A DNA stretch of 64,000 nucleotides from Amycolatopsis sp. DSM 110486 (GTDB lineage: Bacteria; Actinomycetota; Actinomycetes; Mycobacteriales; Pseudonocardiaceae). This document shows positions 16,637-23,587 of this stretch, piece after piece. A program made the position numbers and the translations under genes. The first letter of the stretch is position 1, and every line of letters begins with the position of its first letter. The notes below the pieces were generated by a model. That model saw nothing but the letters and a program-made list of their open reading frames with translations, was not told where the DNA came from and ran no database searches. The DNA lies in the NCBI RefSeq assembly GCF_019468465.1, contig NZ_CP080519.1, forward strand, positions 9,603,001 through 9,667,000. Reading direction: 5' to 3'.

Positions 16637-17290
16637 TCAGCGCGGGCCCGGCAGCGCGCCGGTCGCGGCGAATTCGAGCCGCTTGGCGACCGACACGGTC
16701 TGGTCGGCGAAGCGTTCGTAGAAGCGGGTGAGCAGCGTGGCCGCGACGGCGGTGCGCTGGCCGTGGGTCCACTGCGCGGAGGTGATCGTGGCGAGGACCC
16801 GGGCGTGGAGAGCGTCGACGGTTTCGTCGGAGCGGCTGAGCTCCGCGTAGCCGCCTTCGACGCCGCCGCCGCGGATGAACTGCGTGAGGCGGTCGGCCAT
16901 GCGGGCGGTGACGTCACCCAGTTCGGCGAAGACCGGCTCCAGGTCGGCGGGCACGGTGCGCTCCGGGTGGCTGCGCCGGGCCGTGCTGGCGATGTGGGCG
17001 GCCAGGTCGCCCATCCGCTCGATCTTCTCGGCGCAGTACACCACCGCGAGCACGCCACGCAGGTCGCCGGCGACGGGGGCCTGCAGGGCGAGCAGCGAGT
17101 ACGCCTCTTCCTCGCACTCGGCGCGCTGGCCGTCGAGAGCGGAGTCGGCGCCGATGACCTGCTCGGCGAGCGCGAGATCCGCGGTCAGCAACGCGCGAGT
17201 CGCGGACCGCATCGCCGCGGCCGCGGCATCACCCATCCCGGCGAGCCGTTCGTCGAGCCGGTCGAGGTCGTCCTTGAAACCTTCGCGCAT
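16637..17290 (-). CDS. phoU: PhoU-like phosphate signalling protein
   Basis: 217 residues forming two PhoU helical repeats: MREGFKDDLDRLDERLAGMG, then EEEAYSLLALQAPVAGDLRG, and in the second half ADLEPVFAELGDVTARMADR. The E-x3-D type metal-binding signatures (EKIERMGDLAAHIA) are present. PhoU restrains phosphate uptake and PhoR signalling; no pst or phoPR genes are adjacent. TAGAGT at 17304-17299 lies 8 nt before ATG 17290 and overlaps the stop codon of the upstream gene, giving PhoU a leaderless promoter of its own beside any read-through. A 237-bp gap to the convergent hydrolase holds nothing I recognise. Confidence 0.9.
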   Translation of the reverse strand: MREGFKDDLDRLDERLAGMGDAAAAAMRSATRALLTADLALAEQVIGADSALDGQRAECEEEAYSLLALQAPVAGDLRGVLAVVYCAEKIERMGDLAAHIASTARRSHPERTVPADLEPVFAELGDVTARMADRLTQFIRGGGVEGGYAELSRSDETVDALHARVLATITSAQWTHGQRTAVAATLLTRFYERFADQTVSVAKRLEFAATGALPGPR

Positions 17291-17301
17291 GAATCGCGAC
17301 T

Positions 17302-17661
17302 CTACCGAGGTCCGCCCGGCCTCGCCGCGTCGGCCAGTTCCTCGAGGTGCTCAAGGTCCACGAGGTCAGACGGATGACCGCCCTCGTGTCCACCGGGTAC
17401 GCGGCACACCGCGCCGTTTTCGGCGAGCGCGCCGCACTCCGCGCGGGCCTCCAGCACGCGCCGGCCCGGCCACCAGCGCAACCACCACCTCGGGCCGCCC
17501 GGCCCGTCACCGCGGACGCCCGCGACGTGCTCGTGGCCGTGTCCTGCTTCGAGCTCGCAGTACAACGACGAGGACGCCCCGCGGACCGCAACGCTCCGCA
17601 GGACCGATCGTTCCCGCCCGGACAGCTCCAGTGGCTCCAGGCACAGCGCGCGATCCGCCAT
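17302..17661 (-). CDS. Small protein with duplicated C-x4-GH-x3-H motifs
   Basis: 119 residues, not a recognised family. Two elements share one pattern: CELEAGHGHEH near residue 35 and CRVPGGHEGGH near 87, each Cys-x4-Gly-His-x3-His. This looks like a repeated metal-binding loop, probably zinc. Between them is GGPRWWLRWWPGRR. The ATG at 17661 follows a TAGGCT -10-like hexamer at 17675-17670 by 8 nt, so it may be leaderless. It ends 11 bp before phoU and may be co-transcribed with it. A related motif occurs in the protein at 50234. Confidence 0.6.
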   Translation of the reverse strand: MADRALCLEPLELSGRERSVLRSVAVRGASSSLYCELEAGHGHEHVAGVRGDGPGGPRWWLRWWPGRRVLEARAECGALAENGAVCRVPGGHEGGHPSDLVDLEHLEELADAARPGGPR

Positions 17662-17835
17662 GGCCGTACAGCCTAGGCGCATTCGCCCACGCCCACCTCC
17701 CGACCCTGGTCCACCGGCGCGTCGCGCCTGGTCACAGACCGGGAAACCCTTGCGGTGAACCGGATTCCTCCGGCGTCCGTGATGGGCGGTGAGCCGGACG
17801 GACGATCCGGCACCTCGAGAAAGGGTTCGTGTCCC

Positions 17836-18471
17836 ATGCGCGTCACCACCGTGGCCACCGTCGTCTCCTTCGCCGCGCTCGCCGTGTCCCTCACCGCGTG
17901 CAGCGGCTCGACGGGTGGCACGGCCTCGCCCGACCCGCTCGTCGCCCGCAACGCCACGGCGTCGGCCACCGCGCCCGTCACGGTTCCGGCCACCACCCGA
18001 GCCCCTTCGACGTCCGCGAAACCGCCTGTCCAGAAGGCCACCGCGGCCGGGACGTTCCACGCGGAGCTCACCCTGCAGCCCGACCAGAACGTCGCCCTCC
18101 TGACGCTCGAGAACCGCGGCAAGACCACAGTGACGCTCAAGGGCTGGCCGAAGCTGCGGTTCCTCGGCGCCGACGGCTCGCCGCTCGACTTCCCGATCCA
18201 CGACGTCGAGATCCCGGGCGCGGCCATCCCCGTCACCCTCAAGCCCGGCACGACCGCGTTCGCCGGCGTGAAGTGGACCCTCGGCGACAAGGCCGACTCC
18301 GACGCGTTCGTGGCCAGCAACTTCGAGGCGACCCCGCCCGGCACCACTGGAACCACGAACATCGACCTCATCGGCCTCGACGGCCAAACCGTTCAGGTGC
18401 CCCAGTTCCCGATCAAGTCCGTGGAGGTCGGCACGCTGCAGCCGGCCGCGCAGGGCGTGCTCGTGTTCTGA
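17836..18471 (+). CDS. Lipoprotein with DUF4232-type domain
   Basis: 211 residues. Lipoprotein signal RVTTVATVVSFAALAVSLTAC, modified Cys at about 22, followed by a Ser/Thr/Ala/Pro-rich linker to residue 75. The rest is a beta-rich domain (FHAELTLQPDQNVALLTLEN, GKTTVTLKGWPKLRFLG, TLKPGTTAFAGVKWT) like DUF4232, found on many actinomycete cell-surface proteins of unknown role. I chose ATG 17836, which is preceded by GAGAAAGGG, over in-frame GTG/ATG codons further upstream that would bury the signal peptide. Convergent with a TetR gene 14 bp away. Confidence 0.75.
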   Translation: MRVTTVATVVSFAALAVSLTACSGSTGGTASPDPLVARNATASATAPVTVPATTRAPSTSAKPPVQKATAAGTFHAELTLQPDQNVALLTLENRGKTTVTLKGWPKLRFLGADGSPLDFPIHDVEIPGAAIPVTLKPGTTAFAGVKWTLGDKADSDAFVASNFEATPPGTTGTTNIDLIGLDGQTVQVPQFPIKSVEVGTLQPAAQGVLVF

Positions 18472-18485
18472 GTCCACAAAGGACG

Positions 18486-19082
18486 TCAGCCGGGCGGCGC
18501 GACCAAGAGTTCCAGCGCCGTGCCCACCGACGCCAGCGAAGCGTCGTCGCGCGAAGCCAGCGCGACGACAAAAGCCCCTTGCAGCAACGCGAGCACGGCG
18601 TCGGCGAGCACCTCGGCCGGCTGGTCCGCCCGCACGTCACCGCGCCGCTGCCCTTGGCGCAGCAGCTCGGCGATCCGTCCTTTCCAGACACTCAGGTCCT
18701 CGGCCAGCTGTGCGCGGAACGCTTCGTGTTCCGCGCACAGCTCCGTGGCGAGCTTGCCCGCCAGGCAGGCGTCCCGGTGCCCGGAGGCGATGAACCGGCC
18801 GGCCATCGCGCGGAAATACCCCGACAGCACAGCGGGTGTGGTCAGGTCCGCGCGGCCGCTCCACTCGCCGAGCTGATCGAGCTGGAACTGCACGTACCGC
18901 GCGAGCACCTGCTTCGCGAAGCCTTCCTTCGAGCCGAAGTGGTGGTAGAACGAGCCCTTCGGCACGCCGGCGCCCTCGAGGATCGCGTCGATCGTGGTTC
19001 CGTGGAAGCCGTGGACGTAGAGCCGGCGCATGCCCTCGCGCAGCAGCTTCTCCCGGTGCGGGATCGTCGTCGACGCAGTCAT
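18486..19082 (-). CDS. TetR family regulator (AcuR/NemR-like)
   Basis: 198 residues. DNA-binding helices EKLLREGMRRLYVHGFHG and AILEGAGVPKGSFYHHFGSK, followed by a C-terminal domain with GYFRAMAGRFIASGHRDACL, resembling regulators that respond to electrophiles or small organic acids. The Cys at the start of the ligand domain (DACLAGKLATELC) is suggestive of redox or electrophile sensing but unproven. Start ATG 19082 follows GGAAAGG. First of three consecutive regulator genes on the minus strand; no obvious structural target next to it. Confidence 0.85.
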   Translation of the reverse strand: MTASTTIPHREKLLREGMRRLYVHGFHGTTIDAILEGAGVPKGSFYHHFGSKEGFAKQVLARYVQFQLDQLGEWSGRADLTTPAVLSGYFRAMAGRFIASGHRDACLAGKLATELCAEHEAFRAQLAEDLSVWKGRIAELLRQGQRRGDVRADQPAEVLADAVLALLQGAFVVALASRDDASLASVGTALELLVAPPG

Positions 19083-19164
19083 CTGCACCTTTCCGCATCG
19101 GCCCGACTCGGGCCACGCGGAGCGTAGCGCCGGGCGCCGGGCCGGTCCAGCCGGCGCCGGAGGA

Positions 19165-19734
19165 CTACGTGTGCAGCCCCGCGACCAGCAGCGAGACCAG
19201 GCGGCGCGCGTCGTAGCGGTCGTCGTTCTCCGCGCCGATGCAGAGGTTGCCGACGCCGCGCATCAGCTCGTAGGCCTCGACGTCGGCGCGGATCTCGCCG
19301 GCCTCGGCCGCCGCGGTGAGCAGCTGCGCGCACACCGGCATCAGGCGTTCGAGGAACAACGAGTGCAACGCCTCGAACCCGGCCTCGTCCGACTGCATCG
19401 CACCGGCCAGCCCGTGCTTGGTGACAAGGAAGTCGACGAACAGCTCGATCCAGCGCCCCAGCGCGGCGTGCGGCGTCGGGCCCGCCGCGAGCAGCTCAGG
19501 CCCGGCCTCGACGCACGCCTCGATCTGGTGCCGGTACACGGCGACGATCAGCTCCGCCCGCGTCGGGAAGTGGCGGTAGATCGTGCCCATTCCGACGCCG
19601 GCCTTCGCCGCGATGTCGCGCACCGGCGCGTCGACCCCGGACGCGACGAACACCGCGGCCGCCGCGGCCAGCAGCGACTCCTCGTTGCGCCGCGCGTCCG
19701 CCCGCTTCGTCCGCGCGACGGGCTCCTCGTTCAC
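19165..19734 (-). CDS. TetR family regulator
   Basis: 189 residues. A helix-turn-helix with ARRNEESLLAAAAAVFVASG and AAKAGVGMGTIYRHFPTRAE opens the protein; the C-terminal domain (LGRWIELFVDFLVTKHGLAG, VEAYELMRGVGNLCIGAEN) matches a common actinobacterial TetR subgroup. Start GTG 19734 (or 19737) lies behind GAGGGGAG. A palindrome at 19759-19773, 25 bp upstream, is likely its own operator. It is between another TetR gene and a GntR gene; no other target is visible. Confidence 0.85.
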   Translation of the reverse strand: MNEEPVARTKRADARRNEESLLAAAAAVFVASGVDAPVRDIAAKAGVGMGTIYRHFPTRAELIVAVYRHQIEACVEAGPELLAAGPTPHAALGRWIELFVDFLVTKHGLAGAMQSDEAGFEALHSLFLERLMPVCAQLLTAAAEAGEIRADVEAYELMRGVGNLCIGAENDDRYDARRLVSLLVAGLHT

Positions 19735-19758
19735 CACAGCTCCCCTCACCGGCCTGAA

Positions 19759-19773
19759 CGGAACAGTGTTCCG
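19759..19773. promoter_or_regulatory. Palindromic operator upstream of TetR gene
   Basis: CGGAACAGTGTTCCG consists of perfect 7-bp arms around one base. TetR repressors of actinomycetes often bind such sites over their own promoters. Confidence 0.6.
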
Positions 19774-19801
19774 CCTGCCCATGATGTCATGGTGGCCGGG
19801 C

Positions 19802-20485
19802 TCAGACCGCGACCGTGCCGCCTTCGCGCCGGGTCTCGTACTCGACGATCGCGAGCTCGCCGGCCAGGCGGATGTGCTCCTCGCAGGCGCGCCGGGCCTC
19901 GGCCGGGTCGCGGTGCACCGCGGCAGCGGTGACGATCGCCCGCACCTCTCGCAGCGACAGCTCCGCCCGCCGGTCGTCGACGAACGCGAAGTGCCGGAAG
20001 ATGCTGATCCGCGAGTGGATCCCGCGCAGCTGGTCGGCGAGCACCGGGTTGTGCGCGCCGAGCAGCAGCAGCCGGTAGAACTCGTCCTTCTCCCGGCCAC
20101 GCGTGGTCACGTCGCCTGCGAGGAACGTCGACTCCATGTGGTCCAGCTGGGCCACCAGCGCCTCGGCGTCGGACTCCGACGCGCGCTGCGCGAACTTTTC
20201 CCCCGCGAGCCCTTCCAGATTCTGGCGGACCTCGTAGAGTGCTTCGATGTCGTCCGGAGTCAGGACCGTGACGATGGGCCCGCGGTTGGGCCGCATGGTG
20301 ATCAGGCTTTCGGTCTCCAGCTGGCGCAGCGCCTCGCGCACGACCGTGCGGGAGACGTCGTACGCCTCGCAGAGCGCGGTCTCGACGAGCCGTTCGCCCG
20401 GTTTGCGCACCCCGTCCAGGATCTCGCCCCGCAGCTGCCGGACGACCTGCTGGCGCAGCGGAGCGGCGTGCCGCTCGAGGCTCAT
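19802..20485 (-). CDS. GntR family regulator, FCD (FadR-like) type
   Basis: 227 residues. Winged helix at residues 10-75 (LRQQVVRQLRGEILDGVRKP, CEAYDVSRTVVREALRQLET, TMRPNRGPIV) and an all-helical FCD ligand domain (ALYEVRQNLEGLAGEKFAQR, RLLLLGAHNPVLADQLRGIH) that usually binds an organic acid via metal and three His. Start ATG 20485 with GAGG upstream; longer frames to 20506 and 20521 are possible. Divergent from the activator gene at 20623, with repeated GTATGAT elements between them, so it may control that activator and through it the catabolic cluster. Confidence 0.85.
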   Translation of the reverse strand: MSLERHAAPLRQQVVRQLRGEILDGVRKPGERLVETALCEAYDVSRTVVREALRQLETESLITMRPNRGPIVTVLTPDDIEALYEVRQNLEGLAGEKFAQRASESDAEALVAQLDHMESTFLAGDVTTRGREKDEFYRLLLLGAHNPVLADQLRGIHSRISIFRHFAFVDDRRAELSLREVRAIVTAAAVHRDPAEARRACEEHIRLAGELAIVEYETRREGGTVAV

Positions 20486-20543
20486 GAGCAGTCGACCTCG
20501 TTCCATCCCTGGGAGTGACACCCCGGTCTCGGAACGGTCACCT

Positions 20544-20588
20544 TTGTGTTCATCCCCGCCCCCTCGTATGATTGTATGATCGTATTAC
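20544..20588 (+). promoter_or_regulatory. Promoter/operator of the AcoR-like activator
   Basis: TTGTGT at 20544-20549 and TATGAT at 20567-20572 are separated by 17 bp, a good housekeeping promoter. CGTATGAT, TGTATGAT and CGTATTAC follow head to tail at 20565-20588 as three 8-bp repeats, covering the -10 and start point. They may be binding sites for the divergent GntR regulator or alternative -10 hexamers. Confidence 0.55.
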
Positions 20589-20622
20589 GCTCCCGTCCCC
20601 AGCCTACCGCCGGAGTCCGACC

Positions 20623-22362
20623 GTGGCCCATGACGACGAAGTCAGCCGCATCCAGAAGGCGAAGGACGACTTCCTCGCCACGGCAGCACCCGAACGCTGG
20701 CACAACGTCGAGCTCATGAGCTCCTGGCAGCGTTCGCAGCTGGCCATCGGCACGCCGGAGAACGTCATCGACGTGCCCCACGTGCGGGAGGACCTGCTCG
20801 ACGCGCACCTGCTCGACATGTTCCAGGCGCCGCTCGCGCGGTTCTCCGAGAGCCTCGACGGGACCGGTCTCGCGGTGCTGCTCGCCGACTCCAGCGGCCG
20901 GATCCTGCAGCGCTGGTGCCACGACACCACGGCGGCCGCGCACCTCGACCGCATCGGCACCTCGCGCGGCGCGGTGCTCGCCGAGAACGCGGTGGGCACG
21001 AACGGCGTGGGCACGGTGGCCGTCACCGGCAAGAGCGTGCAGATCCGCGGGGTCGAGCACTTCGCCGACCTCTACCGCAACGCCGTGTGCACCGGCGCGC
21101 CCGTGCTGCACCCGGCCACGGGCAAGCTCCTCGCGGTCGTCACGGTCTCGTGCGACGTCCGCCCGGGCACCGACTTCCTGCGGCCGCTGCTGCGATCGGT
21201 GACCACGCAGCTCGAACAGCACGTGCTCGACGTCGAGCAGCCCTCGGCCCGGCACACGTTCAACGCGTTCCTCAGCGCCACCCGCACGCAGACCGCGCCC
21301 GTGCTCGCGTTCGGCCCCGAAGGGCTGCTGATCCAAAACCCGCAGTCGGGCAGCCTGTCCACTGAGGACATCGGGCTCATCCGCGAGCTGTGCGAGGACG
21401 GGATGCGCGACGGCAAGCACTCCGTGCCGCTTTCGCGCGGCACGGCCACGATCTCCGTGACCAACCTCGACCCCGGCAACCGGATCGTGGTGCTGCTCCC
21501 CCGCGAGGCGGGCGCGCCGGTCGCGCGGCAGGCACCGGCACCGGAGCGCCCGCGGCGCGACGAGCTCGCCGGGCACTCCGCGGACTGGCTGCGGACCGCG
21601 CGCGAGGTGGCCGCGCACCGCGAGGCCGGCACCCCGCTGATCGTCGCGGGCGAGCCCGGGGCCGGGAAGACCTCGCTCGCGCTCGGCACCCCGTTCCGGC
21701 CCGAGGCGCACGCGCGCGGCGGCCGGATCGCCGACGCCGCCGAGGCGCACGTCTGCGGAGCCTCGCCGTGGCTGCAGCAGGTGGCGAGCCGCCTGACTGA
21801 AGCCGGGCCGCTGGTCGTCCGGGGCGTCGAGACGCTCGACGCGAAGGTCCTGGCGGGTCTGCGGTCGGTGGTGGAGTCGACGCCCGCGCGCGGGCCGGTG
21901 GTGCTCACGCTGGCCGCGGCAGACGAGGCCGAAGCCGAGGCCTTCGCGCTCAAACTCGGCATCGCGCACCTGTGGGTGCCGCCGCTTCGCGAGCGCCCGC
22001 AGGACATTTCCGTGCTGTGGCACGCCTTCGCGCTCGCGGCCGCGCCCGGCACGGGCCTCGTGCCGAGCCGCGAGACCCTCGAGCTGCTGCGCGCCTACCC
22101 GTGGCCCGGCAACGTCCGAGAGCTGAAGTCCGTGTTCACCCAGGCGGTCAAGAGCCGCGGCAAGGGCCCGGTCGAGCCGGCCGACCTGCCGCGGGCGCTG
22201 CAGAAGGCGCAGACGCTCACGATGATCGAGCGGATGGAGCTCGAGGCGATCCAGCGCGCACTGCAGGAGGCGGGCGGCAACCGCGGCAAGGCGGCCGAGA
22301 TCCTCGGCATCTCGCGCGCCACGGTGTACCGCAAGATGAAGGCCTACCGGCTCACGGCGTGA
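20623..22362 (+). CDS. AcoR/MimR-like Fis-family transcriptional activator, GAFTGA-less
   Basis: 579 residues. An N-terminal GAF-like sensor (about 30-230, with TSRGAVLAENAVGTNGVGTV), a central AAA+ remnant with Walker A GEPGAGKT near 347-354, an ERPQDI segment and a WPGNVREL motif near 500, and a C-terminal Fis helix-turn-helix (GNRGKAAEILGISRATVYRK). The GAFTGA loop that contacts sigma54 is missing and the AAA+ domain is shortened, as in actinobacterial AcoR/MimR relatives that work with sigma70-type polymerase. Related regulators activate propane, alcohol or acetoin catabolism genes. Start GTG 20623 follows CGGAG; the open frame extends to 20572. Its position beside the importer and ketone cluster makes those the likely targets. 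Confidence 0.85.
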   Translation: MAHDDEVSRIQKAKDDFLATAAPERWHNVELMSSWQRSQLAIGTPENVIDVPHVREDLLDAHLLDMFQAPLARFSESLDGTGLAVLLADSSGRILQRWCHDTTAAAHLDRIGTSRGAVLAENAVGTNGVGTVAVTGKSVQIRGVEHFADLYRNAVCTGAPVLHPATGKLLAVVTVSCDVRPGTDFLRPLLRSVTTQLEQHVLDVEQPSARHTFNAFLSATRTQTAPVLAFGPEGLLIQNPQSGSLSTEDIGLIRELCEDGMRDGKHSVPLSRGTATISVTNLDPGNRIVVLLPREAGAPVARQAPAPERPRRDELAGHSADWLRTAREVAAHREAGTPLIVAGEPGAGKTSLALGTPFRPEAHARGGRIADAAEAHVCGASPWLQQVASRLTEAGPLVVRGVETLDAKVLAGLRSVVESTPARGPVVLTLAAADEAEAEAFALKLGIAHLWVPPLRERPQDISVLWHAFALAAAPGTGLVPSRETLELLRAYPWPGNVRELKSVFTQAVKSRGKGPVEPADLPRALQKAQTLTMIERMELEAIQRALQEAGGNRGKAAEILGISRATVYRKMKAYRLTA

Positions 22363-22394
22363 CCGGGGCCCGCCGCGAGCCGGCAGGCCCCGGT
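22362..22394. terminator. Bidirectional hairpin between activator and importer operon
   Basis: ACCGGGGCC at 22362-22370 pairs perfectly with GGCCCCGGT at 22386-22394 across 15 nt. It lies between two convergent transcription units and overlaps the last base of the activator stop codon. Confidence 0.55.
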
Positions 22395-22403
22395 GCATCA
22401 CGG

Positions 22404-22559
22404 TCAGACCGCCGCGGGCAGTGCCGGGCCCGGCCGACGCAACCGCCGCACGAGCACCGGCACCAGCTCGCGCGCCAACACCACCGCCACCAGCGCCACC
22501 GACTGCGCGATCAGCTGCACCTCGCGACCGGGGCCGGCCCACAACCCACCCACCACCAT
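22404..22559 (-). pseudogene. Remnant copy of the 3' end of the ABC permease gene
   Basis: A 51-codon frame beginning ATG at 22559, where its A is shared with the stop codon of the complete permease (TGATG). From codon 15 it repeats the last 37 codons of that permease with few changes: QLIAQSVALVAVVLARELVP against QLIAQSVVLVAVVLARELVP, then VLVRRLRRPGPALPA against VFVRRLRRPDPALPA. The DNA repeat covers about 110 bp. It is what would remain of a tandemly duplicated permease gene after internal deletion. Whether a one-helix peptide is made is unknown; the start overlap would allow coupled translation. Confidence 0.75.
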
Positions 22560-23587
22560 CACATCACCGCCGGCAGCGCCGGATCCGGCCGACGCAACCG
22601 CCGCACGAACACCGGCACCAGCTCGCGCGCCAACACCACCGCCACCAGCACCACCGACTGCGCGATCAGCTGCGTCGAGTCGGGCCAGCCGACTGCGCGC
22701 AGCAGCTGGCCGAGCTGCGTCAGGAACAACGCCGCGGCGCCGGAAGCGACCACGCTGGCGAGCCCGCCTGTGAGCGCCGTGCCGCCGAGCACCACCGCCG
22801 CGACAGTCGGCAGCAGGTACGAGTCGCCGAGGAACAGCGGCGGGGTTTTCGTGTAGCCGGCCAGCAGCACGCCCGCGAGCCCGTAGCAGACGCCGGCGAA
22901 CCCGTAGGCGAGCAGCTGGTGCGAGGGCACGCGGATGCCGGTGGCGGCGGCCGCGCGCTCGCTCACCCCGACGGCGGTGAGCCGGTGCCCGAACGCCGAC
23001 CGCTGGGCGACCACACCGGTGACGCCGACGACCACGATCGCGATCAGCGCCGTGTTCGGCACGCCCGCCGTGCGGTCGAGCGCGAACTGGTTCAGCCCCT
23101 CCGGGGCACCGGCGGGCGTGCCGTTGGCCACCGCGAACACCGTGCCGAGCAGCACGGCGTTCATCCCGAGCGTGACGACGAGCGGCATCACGCGGAAGAC
23201 GGTCACCAGCAGGCCGTTGATCAGGCCCGCCACCGCCGGGACCAGGACCCCGGCCGCGACGGCGGCGGAAACCGGCCAGCCGTGGTTCTGCGGCAGCCCG
23301 GTACCGAGCGCGGCGGCCAGCGCGATCATCCCCGGCACCGACAGGTCCAGGCCGCGCTGCTGCACCACGAGCGTCTGTCCCGCCGCGGCGATCGCGAGCA
23401 CCGCCGCGAACGGGAGCATGCTCAGGATCGGCGCCGCGCCCAGGCTGCCCGGGGCCACCAGCGGGCTGATCGCGAAGAGCACGACGCACGCGACCCAGAT
23501 GGCTGCGGACCGGCCGCTGAGCAGGCGCGTCCACACCCGGTCCACGGGCGTGGTGTCCACAGTGTTCACACTCGAATGTCGAGTCAT
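22559..23587 (-). CDS. ABC importer permease (CUT2/RbsC-like)
   Basis: 342 residues with eight to ten membrane segments and the RbsC-family motifs GQTLVVQQRGLDLSVPGMIA and NGLLVTVFRVMPLVVTLGMN. The N-terminal 35 residues are cytoplasmic. It starts at ATG 23587, overlapping the stop of the ATPase-permease gene by 4 nt (ATGA), so translation is coupled. Since the upstream protein already carries one permease domain, this is the second half of a heterodimeric channel. Substrates of this family are sugars, polyols or autoinducer-type molecules. Confidence 0.9.
   Translation of the reverse strand: MTRHSSVNTVDTTPVDRVWTRLLSGRSAAIWVACVVLFAISPLVAPGSLGAAPILSMLPFAAVLAIAAAGQTLVVQQRGLDLSVPGMIALAAALGTGLPQNHGWPVSAAVAAGVLVPAVAGLINGLLVTVFRVMPLVVTLGMNAVLLGTVFAVANGTPAGAPEGLNQFALDRTAGVPNTALIAIVVVGVTGVVAQRSAFGHRLTAVGVSERAAAATGIRVPSHQLLAYGFAGVCYGLAGVLLAGYTKTPPLFLGDSYLLPTVAAVVLGGTALTGGLASVVASGAAALFLTQLGQLLRAVGWPDSTQLIAQSVVLVAVVLARELVPVFVRRLRRPDPALPAVM

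Noticed and set aside
17347..17676. 109-codon plus-strand frame
   Set aside because: Antisense to the small protein with two Cys/His motifs, which is better supported by motif repetition and a leaderless start.
20521..20623. Sigma54 promoter upstream of the activator
   Set aside because: No -24 GG / -12 GC pair, and the activator lacks GAFTGA; a -35/-10 promoter fits better.
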